Below, piece by piece: positions 43,030-54,589 of a DNA stretch of 64,000 bases. This DNA is from Gordionus sp. m RMFG-2023 (lineage: Eukaryota; Nematomorpha; Gordioida; Chordodea; Parachordodidae). The position numbers and the translations under genes were made by a program. The notes beneath the pieces are model-generated. The model had not been told where the DNA came from. It saw only the letters and a program-made list of their open reading frames with translations, and searched no databases. Within the stretch, counting starts at the first letter, position 1; each line of letters starts with the position of its first letter. The stretch is from positions 38,975,366 through 39,039,365 of the forward strand of contig NC_088777.1 of the NCBI RefSeq assembly GCF_954871325.1, given 5' to 3'.

Positions 43030-43525
43030 AGAAAAGATATATACTCTTTTAACACTTACATATCACTTACATATCACTTACACTTTTCACTCCATACTCT
43101 TCATTATAATATCACAAAACCTTTCAGACAACTTATCCTTATAATTGCCTTATTCACTTATATCTGTTTGTTTTCTGAAGTTTAAATATTTAAATAAGAA
43201 TATTAAATTAAGTTAATTATACTAATTATTTTATCTACTTTATAAATTAAGAATAAGACTCTTTAATTAGGTTAAAGCGTTGTGTAAATTTAATCAGTGT
43301 TAATTAAAAAATAGGAAATTTGAATGCAGGTTGATCTTATGTGGTTCAAAAACATTATGACCAATGTAAACTGGGTTACTCTTTAACACTTACTTTCACT
43401 CTATCACTAAATATCACAAAATTTCAAGAAACTACTTCATATAAATTGCCTTATTCAATCACATTTCCCTGTTTTGAAAATTTTAAATATTATAAGTCTA
43501 TTAAATTGTGTTAAATTAAACTAAA
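43030..43525. repeat. Diverged tandem duplication of about 345 bp
   Basis: CTCTTTAACACTTAC, ATATCACAAAA, AATTGCCTTATTCA and TTAAATATT blocks occur in the same order at about 43,045-43,210 and 43,380-43,525. No coding frame. A third related unit may follow at 43,540. Confidence 0.6.
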
Positions 43526-43659
43526 TTTCTCTTCACATATAAGGGCAGTCGTTATTTTGTCATGATTCTCTAATAAGTGCTTTGTACAAATTATTATTAT
43601 TTTATATAGAAATTCATAACTGAGTTAATTCAATAAATTTAATATCTCTAGGCTTGGGA

Positions 43660-44020
43660 AGATTTTTTCAAAATTATTATGGTTTGGACTGGGCTTAAAA
43701 AATATTTCTCAAAATTAAACCTATATTGGGATTTTTTAATGTTAAATGTTAGTCTAATGTTATTATTTTTATAAAGTAATATATTTTACCCGTAGACTAA
43801 TTGGTAAATCAGATATTTCCCCTTCATTAATTATAAATTTAATATCTGGTTTCAAAATTATTAGGGATTGAGGTGGGCTTGAGAAAATCTTTTTAAATAT
43901 TAAGATCTTGGATGCTTGGATATTTTTTCCAGATATTGTAGGCTTGAACCTATATTGGGATTTTTTAATGTTGAATGTTAGTCTTATGTTAATATTTTTA
44001 TAAAGATATATATTTTAACT
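43660..44020. repeat. Direct repeat, period about 223 bp
   Basis: ACCTATATTGGGATTTTTTA then ATGTTAAATGTTAGTC at about 43,720 recurs at about 43,945. Between them ATTGGTAAATCAGATATTTC (43,799) is shared with the small Helitron-like element at 14.07 kb. Confidence 0.75.
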
Positions 44021-44559
44021 CAAAGAATAGTTTTCAGTAACATACAACATGTATACTAATTATGCTATGCCGACAACGTATGTATCCCTACTAAAGATAT
44101 CACTAACATTCATTATTTTAACAACAGTCTCAAATAATATGGGAAAAATCAAAATTTAAAAAATACTAAAATTTTCTTTTCCTTTCTTTCCCTCTTAATT
44201 TCTTTTATTAACTTCCCCTTTCTCATCATTTCCCTTTCCTATCTTCACTTTTTAATTTTCTTTTTCTTTATCTTTACCTTCCTTTCCCTTTTAATTTCCC
44301 TATTTTCTTTCCATTTAATTTTCTCTTATTTCTCTACCTCAGGCTACACACTCCAGCCGAAAGCTGGGCTTATCAAAAAATAAATATAATTCAATTCTTA
44401 ATTCAACTCATATTCAAGTAAAAAAATTATACTGGGTCATATGACGTGAATCCCAATAAAATCTACCAAATGCAAAATAAAGTTATTCATCTATATATAC
44501 TAAAAATGCTTATACTTTTCATTTTAGAATACATCTATTTTAGATTCTGATGGATGATA

Positions 44560-46305
44560 TTCCCACTATTTCTAGAGAGGTTAACCTAATATTGACTCCT
44601 CTTCAGGTTTAATACATTAATATGTTTTTTATTTATTCTTTTGTTTTTATTTTAGATTACAAGCCATGTCCTAACCTCACTTAATGATTGTACAGGTGAA
44701 ATATTGACTCCTCGTCAGGTTCAATGCATTTATTTTTTTTATTTATTCTTTTGTTTTTATTTTACATAACAAGCCATGTCCTAACCTCAGTTAATGATTG
44801 TACAGGTGGTGATTTATCCGTCATTAATAAAAGAAAAAGATGGCAGGTCAATCAAAAAAGAAACTCACTAGGGATAGCGAGGCCCTACAAAATCTACTAA
44901 CAACGCAAAATAAAGTTAGCCTTATATATATATTTTTTTAATACTCTTTTATATTATAGAACACATCTATTTTAGCTTCTGATAATGTTCCCACTATTTC
45001 TAGGGAGTTGAACCTAATATTGACTCCTCTTCAGGTTCATTGCATTTATATTTTTTATATTATTCCCTGTCTTACCCTCATTTAATGATTGTACAGGTGG
45101 TATATTGACTCCTCATCAGGTTCAATGCATTTATTTTTTTAAATTATTCTTTTGTTTTTATTTTAGATAACAAGCCCTGTCTCTCACTTAATGATTGTAC
45201 AGGTGGTGATTTATCCGTCATTAATAAAAGAAAAAGATGGCAGGTCAATCAAAAAAAGAAACGCTATAGGGATCGTGAGACCCTACAAAATCTACTAATA
45301 ACGCAAAATAAAGTTAGCCTTATATATATATATAAATGCATAAATGTTTATATATTTTTTTATATTTTAGAATTTTTTTTTTCCGGTCATGGGTTACTTT
45401 ATTTGAATATTTACTGATAACATCTATTTTAGCTTCTGATGATATTCCCACTATTTCTAGGTAGTTGAACGTTATATTGACTCCTCTTCAGGTTCAATGC
45501 ATTTATATTTTTTAAATTATTCTTCTGTTTTTATTTTAGATAACAAACCCTGTCTTAACCTCATTTAATGATTGTACAGATGGTGACTTATCCGTCATTA
45601 ATGAAAGAAAAAGATGGCAGGTCAATCAACAAAAGAATAGCTATAGGGATTGTGAATACCAGCAAAATATATACTAACAACACATAATAAAGTTAGTGTA
45701 TATATATATACTAAAAAGGCATAAATGTTCTTATATTTTTTTATTTTTTAGAATTCATCCATTTTAGCTTCTGATGATATTCCCAATATTTCTAGGGAGT
45801 TGATCCTAATCTTGACTCCTCTGCAAGTTTAACGCATTCATTTTTTAAAAATTTTTTATTTGTTTTTATTTTAGATAACAAACCCTGCTTTATTTCCTCC
45901 TTATAATTGTTTAAATATTGATATATCTACCATTAATAATCAACAAATACAAAATAAATGTTCAGAAAAACATGATAGTCTTGGTAAGTCCCCAACTAGA
46001 CAAATTTTATTTTTTGATGATAGCCTCCCAACTACTAGAGATATGCATATATTGACCCCTTTACAGGTTCAGTACAGTATTTTAATGTTCGATTTATTTC
46101 AATAATAATGTTTTATATTTTTGCCTGATTTCCTTATTTTTTTAGGTTAACCCAAACTTGATCCCTTACATAGCTACAAAACATGATATTTCTATTAAAG
46201 ATAAGCAAAGAAAAAAATGGCGACTCAACAAACGCCTTACCCGTTCTAGAATTACATGTATGCAGGATAATAAGGACCTACACCTGATATTAACTCCCTT
46301 GCAGG
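44560..46305 (+). repeat. Tandem exon array in the Helitron 5' region
   Basis: At least eight sites read ATTGACTCCTCTTCAGGTTC or close variants (ends near 44,606, 44,718, 45,034, 45,119, 45,491, 45,836, 46,065 and 46,304): coding I-L-T-P-L-Q and then a GT donor. Most units also have an acceptor TTTTGTTTTTATTTTAG, and three carry GATGGCAGGTCAATC with K-R-K-R-W-Q-V-N-Q coding, continuing KKKRYRDRETLQNLL in the best-preserved unit. The last unit reads KDKQRKKWRLNKRLTRSRI and ends in LILTPLQ before GT. Unit lengths vary from about 110 to 460 bp. The order acceptor, basic peptide, L-T-P-L-Q, donor is kept, so complete mini-exons were duplicated. Confidence 0.75.
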
Positions 46306-46439
46306 TTTTTAATGTTTTATATATATAGGATTATTTTATATTCATCCAGATACCTTCAACTGATATTTCTATAAAAACTATTACATTCCCTATGGCACCT
46401 CTACCATGCATATTTTGACATATATTTGATGACCACCAC

Positions 46440-47703
46440 TCACCTATATTAGATATCGGAAACATGACAGTAATATGCGCCTTCTGCAATGCTAAAATAT
46501 GGAGAAAATTATCAAAAAGCTCATGTAAAATATTCAGTTTTCTACATGTTGCTTGAATGGGAAGGTAATTTTATTTAAAATTACCCAATTACCACCAAAT
46601 TTATTACGTTTATTTACCGGGGGATCATTGTTCATCATCCCACTTTTTAACAAACATAAGAGCATATAATTCATCACTGTCATTCACTTCACTAGGAGTT
46701 AATATAAATAATAATGTATCCAATTCGCGATCAGGTAATTATACCTTTCAAATTAATGGACAGGTTCATCATCGCATTGGTTCACTCCTACCAACATTAG
46801 GGGAAACACCTAAATTTTCCCAATTATATATACATGATAGTATAAGTGAGATAGAAAACAGACATAACCAGGTTCCGTTTTTAGATCGTTGTCTTTTAAT
46901 GGAATTGCAGGATATTGTTCACACCTACAACCTCTTTGCTTCTCAATTTTTGAGATTATCTTCTATGATCGCTAATGGCGTTCCTAACATATCCTTAAAC
47001 TTAAAATCTACTCCAAGTTTTGACATACGTTATCGCAATAAACCTACCTCATCTGAAATAGCAGTATTATTAGGTGATGGCAGTGATCATATAGCCCATA
47101 GAGATATTATCTTAAAAACTATATCTGGTCCTTTATGACGTATTAACGAGCTCCATTCCTCATACGATCCCTTGCAATATGTTCTTCTATTTCCCCGAGG
47201 CGATATTGTACCACCCATCCATTCATTATAGAAACCCAACTAATAAATATGTTACCTGCAGAGAGTACTATGCCTATCGCTTTATGGTCAGGCAGGATGA
47301 TGAGAATGTTATTTTAAGATCCAAACGTCTTTATCACCAATTTATCGTCCACAGTTATGCCAAACAGGAAACGCTTCTATTAAATTTTATACGTAATAAT
47401 CAATCCAAATTACGCGCCGAACTCTATCAAGGCATACATGATGCTATTTTAGAGGGAGATACTAATGCTGATAATCTTGGCAGAAGAATAATTTTGCCTT
47501 CTTCTTTTACCGGTGACCCAAGGCATATGCATCAGCTTTATCAGGACGCAATGGCTATTGTACGCTGCTTTGGTAAGCCATCATTATTCATTACTTTCAC
47601 CTGCAACCCTAAATGGGATGAAATACGTAAACTATTTCCTCATCAGACCCCAAACGACCGCCCAGATTTTAAAATGTCTAAAAAAGGATTTTCAAATTAT
47701 TAA
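46440..47703 (+). pseudogene. Helitron Rep protein, N-terminal and Rep start
   Basis: Segments in order: a Helitron-like N-terminal domain with FLTNIRAYNSSLSFTSLGVN and FQINGQVHHRIGSLLPTLGE and FSQLYIHDSISEIENRH (46,650-46,870); a linker with LQDIVHTYNLFASQFLRL (46,899-47,138, ending HRDIILKTISGPL); LQYVLLFPRGD; and the Rep start RHMHQLYQDAMAIVRCFGKP then SLFITFTCNPKWDEIRKLF (47,520-47,640). The T-C-N-P-x-W motif is the usual first Rep block. The H-U-H and tyrosine motifs and all helicase motifs lie beyond the break. Several stops and shifts interrupt the frame (for example near 47,138 and 47,229). Confidence 0.85.
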
Positions 47704-47835
47704 GGGTTGAGCTGTGCTGGATAAACTTTTATAATTATATTCCTCCTAATATTGTGAGGAACCTGGCATGATATTTATAGTAAAAAAATGAATAAAAATC
47801 TCATTCCCCGTCATTTTTGACGGGCTTTCTACTAG

Positions 47836-49107
47836 TTTTGTTAATATTTTAATCGATTAACCTAAAATTGATAACGTTGATAAATGATAGTTTTTATCAG
47901 GGATGTTTCAAACTTGAAAATCCACGTTATACGCTTACCTATAATAGATAGTTATATTTATAATACATAATTTTTGTACTTGTGTACAGCCATGACGATT
48001 CTAGACAAGATATATAATTCTGGATATATTAAAGAATTTCCCAGAATTTTAAAATATTTGTCTTATTTATTCTCTTAACTTCCAAGAATATTTCTATTAA
48101 AAATGCAATAGGCTTTTTTTGATCCTCCTTTCTATCTGATGATAATTTGTTTGTTTTTCTCTATCTAAAAGTAAAATTTCAAGATCATCAATGTTGCTAT
48201 CATTATCATTATTATCACTACAACCAGTAGGATTATTGTCGTAGCCTAAATATTGTAAATAATGCAGTGGGCGTATGCCATGGATCCTTATGGTCTTATG
48301 CCATTTGGTTTTGCTCAATACTCAACACAACTTGATATTGAGAGTCTAAATATATAGAAACGTATACAACACTATTTTGCAAATATTGTTGCTTTCGAAT
48401 TTTCATGTTTCTAATATTTCGTATGAAAAAGGACGTCTTTCTATATCTAATTTGCATCTAATCCATATGCCATAAAAATCAGATAAACATAATTGTTCTG
48501 ATCGTAATCTCATGTTGTTATTTTTAAAGGAACTAATATACTAGTAAAGCCCTTTATTTGGCATCAATCATCTTCCGACAAAATGACTTCACATGCCCCT
48601 ATAATAAAATCATTACAGAAATCTTTCAAACTTAATAATCGTTCTAGCATTATAATTTAGGACCAACTTGTTGTGCAATCTAATATTGTCATTGACCTTT
48701 TTATTGATGTTAATATTTTTACAATTCTGAGAGTTCTTAAATATTTTGCAACAACCTTTTCTCTATCAATGATAGTTTTAAAGTGATTATTATTTAGGCT
48801 TTTATATTATTTTTTTATGACCCCTAGAACCCTTGGACCCTCCACTTTTAAAAAGGGTCCGAGTCCGGATTCGGGTACAGTCAAAATATGAGGGTTCAGG
48901 GTCCGGGTCCGGATTCACATCTCTGGTTTTTATTATTATATATTAACATATTAAATAAATATCATATATAAATGGTTGTAAAAAGAAACAAACGGACAGC
49001 AATAATGTGACGCTCAATGAATATAACTTTTTCTTTGTTTAGATTTATATTAGTTGTATGATATTTGCATACTTGAATTAAATTGTCTATCATATATAAC
49101 ATAGTAT
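47836..49107. other. Unassigned, with one worn terminal-repeat-like patch
   Basis: A 73-residue minus ORF (48,097-48,318) with an Asn/Asp-rich middle is not recognised. At 48,820-48,925 GGGTCCGAGTCCGG and GGGTCCGGGTCCGGATTC, ending CATCTCTGG, read inward CCAGAGATGTGAATCCGGAC, a hAT-MITE-like end. Confidence 0.4.
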
Positions 49108-51007
49108 CCAATTCGGCGCGGAAAATTCGGCGTATATCTAATACAGCTGCAATTTATTATAAATTTATTAGTATAAAAAAGGATGATTAAATAGAAGTCA
49201 TTTTAAATGTTAGTCCTATTAATTATATCTTTATATTTTTTTTACAAAAATCTCAATTTTATTTACTAAATGTGCAATATCAATTAAAAATTTAATAATA
49301 TCAAAAAAAATTAACAACCAATATTTATACCGATTTCTTTGGTGGACAATTTATCACATTATAATGTATACATATTATTTTGGCTAAGTTTTTATAAATA
49401 GACCCAAATCGGTCGATAAACATTTTGATTTGAATTTATAAAGAGAGATCTACTTTTCTCTGAGATTTTGCTAATTCATCTAGAATCAAATTTTTATTAA
49501 GAATAATCTCCTTATAAATTATAATAGGGCTAATTCAAGGATTTTTCACCGGTAGTATTTCTTAAATAGGTTTATATCCTTTTTAAGTTGAAAAAGATAT
49601 TTCATTAGTGCAGGTACTAATTGGTAATGTAGCTAAAATAATTAATAATGTTTTGATATTGAAAACCTAAAGTGCAAATACACATGGAAAGGGGCAGAGC
49701 ATTTTTTTGGTCTCAAAGAATACTCTATTCTGTCATGATTAGGAAAATCAGACATCACAAAGTAACTTATCATATGAGCCTACTATATTTCCTAATATCC
49801 TCTCGTGCTTCAAGCGTAATCAACAGTTTAGACTCAACCGGCAAAAGAAAAAAAAAGCTCTTTAAAATAAAAATATGACTAATAAATCTTTCCTTTAATT
49901 TATATAATAAGATGAATAAAAATGTTTATTTTATAAAAATCCTCAATCGTAAATGCATCAATATTTGATATTTGGATTGTCTAGAAACTACTCTAGGTTT
50001 AAAAATTTCAATCCCAAACATAAGCAATCTCCTTTGCTTTCTCATATTTCATAAAATTTTTATCCACATTCTCTCTAATATTTGTTAATATTTCAACAAT
50101 ATCCTCCTTTGCTCTATTCATAACCTCCCTTAAATCCAGATCAATATTTGGAAGCATTTTGCTAAAATAATATGTATAATATAATAAAAAATAAACACAA
50201 CGAATAGATATTAAAAATTATGGCTTAGCTTGCAAAAGATTCTAGGTATCTGCTGAATCTTTTTCCTTGCTTGATATATAAAATTCCAGTGCTGTAAATA
50301 GAACATCATATAGTTCAATAGAGAGTTTCACCGACTCTTGTCTTTCAATGAATCTAGTCGGATAAAATCTTTTTAGTTTCTTTTTTTGATTTTTTAAGTC
50401 AATGTCATGATAAGTCACTTATATTTTTTTATCCATGATAATTGGAATGTCAAATTTCTCATATTTAATGACACTGGAAATTTATAATTTTATTTTCAAT
50501 TAGTATATTTATAATTTCAATACCTATAATATAAATAAATAAAAAAATTGCGCATTAATTCGTCGGGCCGATTTGGGCTTATTTTTAAAAACGGTCAATT
50601 ATGATTTAGCCAAAATAATATGTAAGATTAGAGATAGAGGTCGAAAATTTTCTTTTTCTTTATTTCTTTCATTTTTCTATGCGCAAATTCTCCAGGGTTA
50701 CATAATATTAGCTACTAATCAACATACCTTATAATATGGTAAATTGGTCTACCAAAGAAATCGGTATAAATATTGGTTGTCAATTTTTTTTGTTTTATTA
50801 AATTTTTTATTGATATTACAAAATTTAGTAAATAAAATTAAGATTTTTGTAAAAAAAATATAAAGAAATAATTAATAGGACTAACATTCTAAATGACTTC
50901 TATTTAATCATCCTTTTTTTATACTAATAAATTTATAATAGATTGTAGCTGTATTTAATACGCGCCGAATTGACGCCGCGCCAAATTTTCCGCGCCGAAT
51001 TGACGTG
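49108..51007. mobile_element. Foldback element with 280-400-bp inverted arms
   Basis: The left arm begins CCAATTCGGCGCGGAAAATT (49,108) and continues to about 49,385; its inverted complement runs from about 51,007 back to about 50,598 (CGCGCCGAATTGACG on the plus strand). Shared blocks include TAATACAGCTGCAAT, TTTATTAGTATAAAAAAGG, ATGATTAAATAGAAGTCATT, CCTATTAATTAT and ATATTTATACCGATTTCTTT. The right arm has an extra copy of the GGCGCG motif. The loop holds a minus-strand transposase relic. It is a plain DNA transposon or foldback derivative; no clear target duplication was found. Confidence 0.8.
50008..50380 (-). pseudogene. Transposase-like relic in the foldback loop (hAT, ZMYM1-like?)
   Basis: The part at 50,380-50,240 reads RFYPTRFIERQESVKLSIEL then YDVLFTALEFYISSKEKDSA, which resembles the P-T-R-W-x-x-R-x-x-x-x-K block of ZMYM1/DUF4371-type hAT transposases followed by an L-E-x-(n)-D-A/T-x-x-L-L segment. 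Closer to 50,008 a 49-codon ORF reads MLPNIDLDLREVMNRAKEDI and is helical and charged. Stops separate the two. The match is by pattern only. Confidence 0.4.
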
Positions 51008-51009
51008 GA

Positions 51010-52640
51010 ACTTTTAACATCTATATATCCCAATCTATTAACACCTACTTCATCATTATGAAGATATAAGAAACACAAAAATTAACATCATAAACGGATA
51101 ATTCAAGTAATGAAAAAAGTCACACTGGTGAGGAATAAATATACAACTATCATATGCATTGGGTCTGTATCTCATAGTTTCATTTGCTTTTAAAAGATTT
51201 AGCATAAATCGTTGCCAATTTAAATAGTAGCAATATCCCAAAGTATTTTATATGTAAAATTTAACATTCTTTTACACGTTTAAGGAAAAACAACTAAAGA
51301 TAAAAATAGGATAATTTCCTATAAAGTTGCCTAGCCCAACTCGGATAGATATAGTTTTGATAATTAATAGTCTGGTGAAAAATAGAAATATTTTATAGCA
51401 TTAGCCATACCATATTTTACTGATAGAGAGAAGAGACACTTATTTTTCTTAATAATGAAGGTTTTTTAAGATCTTGCACAGCTATGCAATTTTATAAAGC
51501 CATTTCTAAACAAATAGTGAAAGCGGATAAATCAAATTTTACTGACGTTTCTCAAGTATTTATATATATCAGGAAGATGTCCCATAGAAATAAATTATAT
51601 GGATCGAACAAATCACAAAAAACTGGAACAATATTTTGTTGTCGGACATACATTACGCTGCTCATATACTTGACCTAAGATATTGTGGATTTGATTTTGA
51701 GGACAATAAAGTTGATAAAGGATTAGATGTTACAAATCAACTTTCAGGATACCTAGATTTAGATGTTGCGAGATAAATGACAAATTCAATTTTAGAGATT
51801 TGGAATCGTTTTCAACTTAATACGAAGATAACAAATTAAATAATTAAAACTATATCATACTTGTTATATTAATAGTCTAGAAAAAAATCAATATTGACCT
51901 ATAAAATATTTTTTGGAAATTTTTTTTTATCCCGTTATTCCACTGATTTTCCGTTTTTTCCTAATCCTAGGAAATTTCTCTCAATTATAGTTTCCAGAGA
52001 AATTTACCTACATAGATAATATAACAAGCCAATTTTGCAAGTTTTTAAAATAATTCAAAGTGCCTTTATTGAGATAGATCGTATTTCTTCAAACGGTATG
52101 ACATGATTCTTTTATTAAAAAATTTTGAAATATCATTTGATAGCTACTAATATGAGACATCTAACCCCGAATATTTTTGATTAAAAATGTTTATATTTCA
52201 ATTTTTTGAAATTTAAGAGATCAGATCTTCGCCTGCATGCTAAATGAAAATCTAAAATTTGAACAAATAAATATTTCACGAAAACGCACTAATTTGTCGA
52301 TTTTACATGGAATTGATGATATATTATAAATCCCGGAAATAAAAGACTATGGAAAAAATATTTTGGAATAAGGGTCTGCAGAAAATAAATATGCCTCGCT
52401 TAACATTAAAATATCTTTTTAAGTATTTTAGTGTTAATAGATTTTTATGGTCGACTATATATTTATTTTTAGAAATACCAATAGCATTGGTACTACAAAG
52501 AACTATCTCAAATAAGATGGGGGGGGGGGTTGAAATTTTAAACCCCATTTGTCCGATATTCGGCCTAGTCCATGTAGAAGCGGGAACCTCTACTCCAGGG
52601 AGTTATAACGCAATCATCATTCAAATTGGAAGGGGTTAGT
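51010..52640. other. Unassigned AT-rich DNA
   Basis: Short ORFs (for example 51,484-51,678 plus and 52,349-52,639 plus) lack recognisable domains. G tract at 52,519. Less AT-rich text at 52,550-52,640 without an identified function. Confidence 0.35.
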
Positions 52641-52649
52641 AGTTATGAT

Positions 52650-53340
52650 AACGCTATATATTTGAATGAAATTGAAGAGGGGTAAATGGTGGGGGAAGGG
52701 TTGGTAGATTTGGTTTGCTGAATTTAATTTAATTGGGGGGGGGGGGTAAATTTGAGATGGTATAAGGTGTAAAATTGAAATTGGGTTATGAAGTGTAGAA
52801 GTCCCGATGTAGAAACTTACTAGGCATAGGTAGTCATAAAATTAGTGGAAAGGGCATGCCATTTCTCTAAAGAAGAATATATGTCCATATGGCCATTCAA
52901 AAATAATGAACTTTCTTTAGGAAAATTTGATTTTGTAAAATCTGAATTTAAATAGAGTTATAAGATTGTCCTAAAGATTAAAGGGGAAGGGAGGAAGTGG
53001 GTAGGGTGAGGCATATTTGATATAATAATCATCCTCCTCTCCTTAGGTGATGACCAGGAAACTTAAAATAATTTAAAATTTTAGCCTATTATTTCAAAAA
53101 AATTTTTTTGCCTCTTCTAAAAATTGATTTTTTGTTAAAACCACGATGGGTTTGGATACATTATTTTCAGCCAAGTGCTAATATTTATGGGATTTCTTTT
53201 CAGCAATTAAATGGATCATAATTATTATTGGAAGGGATAGAAGTGTCTATGCATGTGAATTCCCAAAATATGTCCCAGGTTAAGTATATCCTGCGAATTA
53301 TTATATAAATAACTTGTGTCAAGAGGTTCTAGGTATGAAG
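52650..53340. repeat. Segmental duplicate B1 (partner 54,590-55,470)
   Basis: Blocks in the same order in both copies: GGGGGAAGGGT, a G-rich tract, GTGTAGAA...ACTAGGCA, ACCACGATGGGTTTGGATAC versus ATCACGATGGGTTTCAATAC, AAGTGCTAATATTT versus AAGTGCGAATATTT, GATCATAATTATTATTGGA versus GATCATAAATACTATTGGA, and TATGAAGGA. Divergence is substantial, so the duplication is old. Confidence 0.7.
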
Positions 53341-53639
53341 GAACATCGACCTTAAATAATTATATTTGAATGATTTTATTAATTTTTTCATGCCTTTTAT
53401 ATGTGAATCTGATGGCTAGAATAGAGTGAATGCCTAGCTTTATAATAGATCATTAACCCCGCTTCATTGATTAAGCCTAATTGCAAAAAATATCTGTCCC
53501 TTCCCTCCATGCCACATAATTAAAAGAACTTGCAAAAAAATTAATAAATACATCATAAAATGTAGAGAAACAACATTTTATTGTGCAATTCTTTTCCTTG
53601 AGTTTTTTCAGAAATATTTAATATTAATTTTTTAACAAT

Positions 53640-54470
53640 TAAATTCTTTACCGCAATATTTATAAATATTAAATGCCTAAAATTATTTTATCTTACATCA
53701 TTGTGATATGCGATTAAGTTCTAATTTTCTTCCAATTTTTAATTTTCAATAATGATTAAACTTATCTATGATAATAATTATATCATATATATCATCCTTA
53801 CAAAAATGATATCTTTAAACGATACAAGAACCTTATTACATTTGAGTTTCACTATATAGGGAGTTATCTTAAGGTAAGTAATTTTAGCATTTAAAAGAAT
53901 ATCCTTTAACCTTTTTTGATCAAATCTTATTAAAATAAGTTTAAAGTAATACAACCGCTATCTAGTTTTTAACAAAAATTAAAATTAGAAAATTATATAT
54001 ATCGGGGTTTATGTAAAAATATTTTACCAATTAAGAGTGCATACATTAGAAATATCGAGATATTTTTCATATTAGTTATGAAATTTAACTTGAAAAAAAT
54101 ATATTTCTTGTTTAACTTGGAAAAGTTAACAAAAATAGAGTACAGATTACCTATGAACCTTAAATAATATTAGTAATCTAGATATCTAATAATAAAGTAA
54201 AATGTAAATTTAATTAAAAATTGCTTGACTCGCTAATAATTATTATACAATTTTATAATTAACTTGGAATTCAAAAAAAATTTATTTTATAGTAAAAAAA
54301 TATTTTGTATAATATGTTGAAATTAAAAAAGTTAACAAATAAAGAGTTTTGTTAACGAGAACCTTATATAACATAGGTAATCTCGATATCTAATATTAAA
54401 ATAAAATTAAGTTAATCAAGAAATTTCAACTCAGTATTATAATACTTTTATTATGATATAATTTAATTCA
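53640..54470. repeat. Segmental duplicate of 37,371-38,650, with internal re-duplication
   Basis: Partner of the region upstream and around the signal exon at 38.4 kb, without the hAT insertion. Its right part is itself doubled: AAAAGTTAACAAAAATAGAG (54,120) and AAAAGTTAACAAATAAAGAG (54,330), each followed by ATAATATTAG/ATAACATAGG TAATCTCGATATCTAAT-like text. Confidence 0.7.
54028..54070 (-). CDS. Paralogous signal-peptide first exon
   Basis: ATG at 54,068-54,070, coding MKNISIFLMYALLI, then donor G/GTAAAATA in phase 1. Eleven of the first twelve residues agree with the exon at 38.4 kb apart from position 11 onward (Y-T-I versus Y-A-L-L-I). No following module exon was found for this copy between 54.0 and 38.5 kb, so it may be an orphan exon or its downstream exons were lost to transposons. 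Confidence 0.5.
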
Positions 54471-54589
54471 CTATAAAAATGTTGCTATGGCAGGATATAA
54501 ATTTTTTGAGGGATATAATAGTGGCTCATTGACTTAAGGAGAGAGAGATAGATATATAGTGTGTAAAAACATATTTGAAAATGGAGGGG

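Larger units (their letters stand above)
44331..47835 (+). mobile_element. Helitron, internally deleted, with amplified 5' exons
   Basis: The 3' end is well defined: palindrome CCCGTCATTTTTGACGGG (47,807-47,824), seven bases, then CTAG (47,832-47,835) followed by T, as in Helitrons. Upstream lies a Helitron N-terminal/Rep coding region (46,440-47,703), and before it an array of repeated exon-like units (44,560-46,305). The 5' terminus is only a candidate, TCTCTACC at 44,331. The helicase half of the Rep-Hel protein is missing: the coding part stops about 130 bp before the 3' end. Rep proteins of this family nick and join DNA during rolling-circle transposition; this copy could move only with a helper. 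Confidence 0.8.

Noticed and set aside
48097-48318. Asn/Asp-rich 73-residue minus ORF as a gene
   Set aside because: No domain, no splice context, and low-complexity middle; kept only as a note.
52324-52639. Overlapping plus and minus ORFs
   Set aside because: Neither shows a domain; both cross a G tract and AT-rich sequence.
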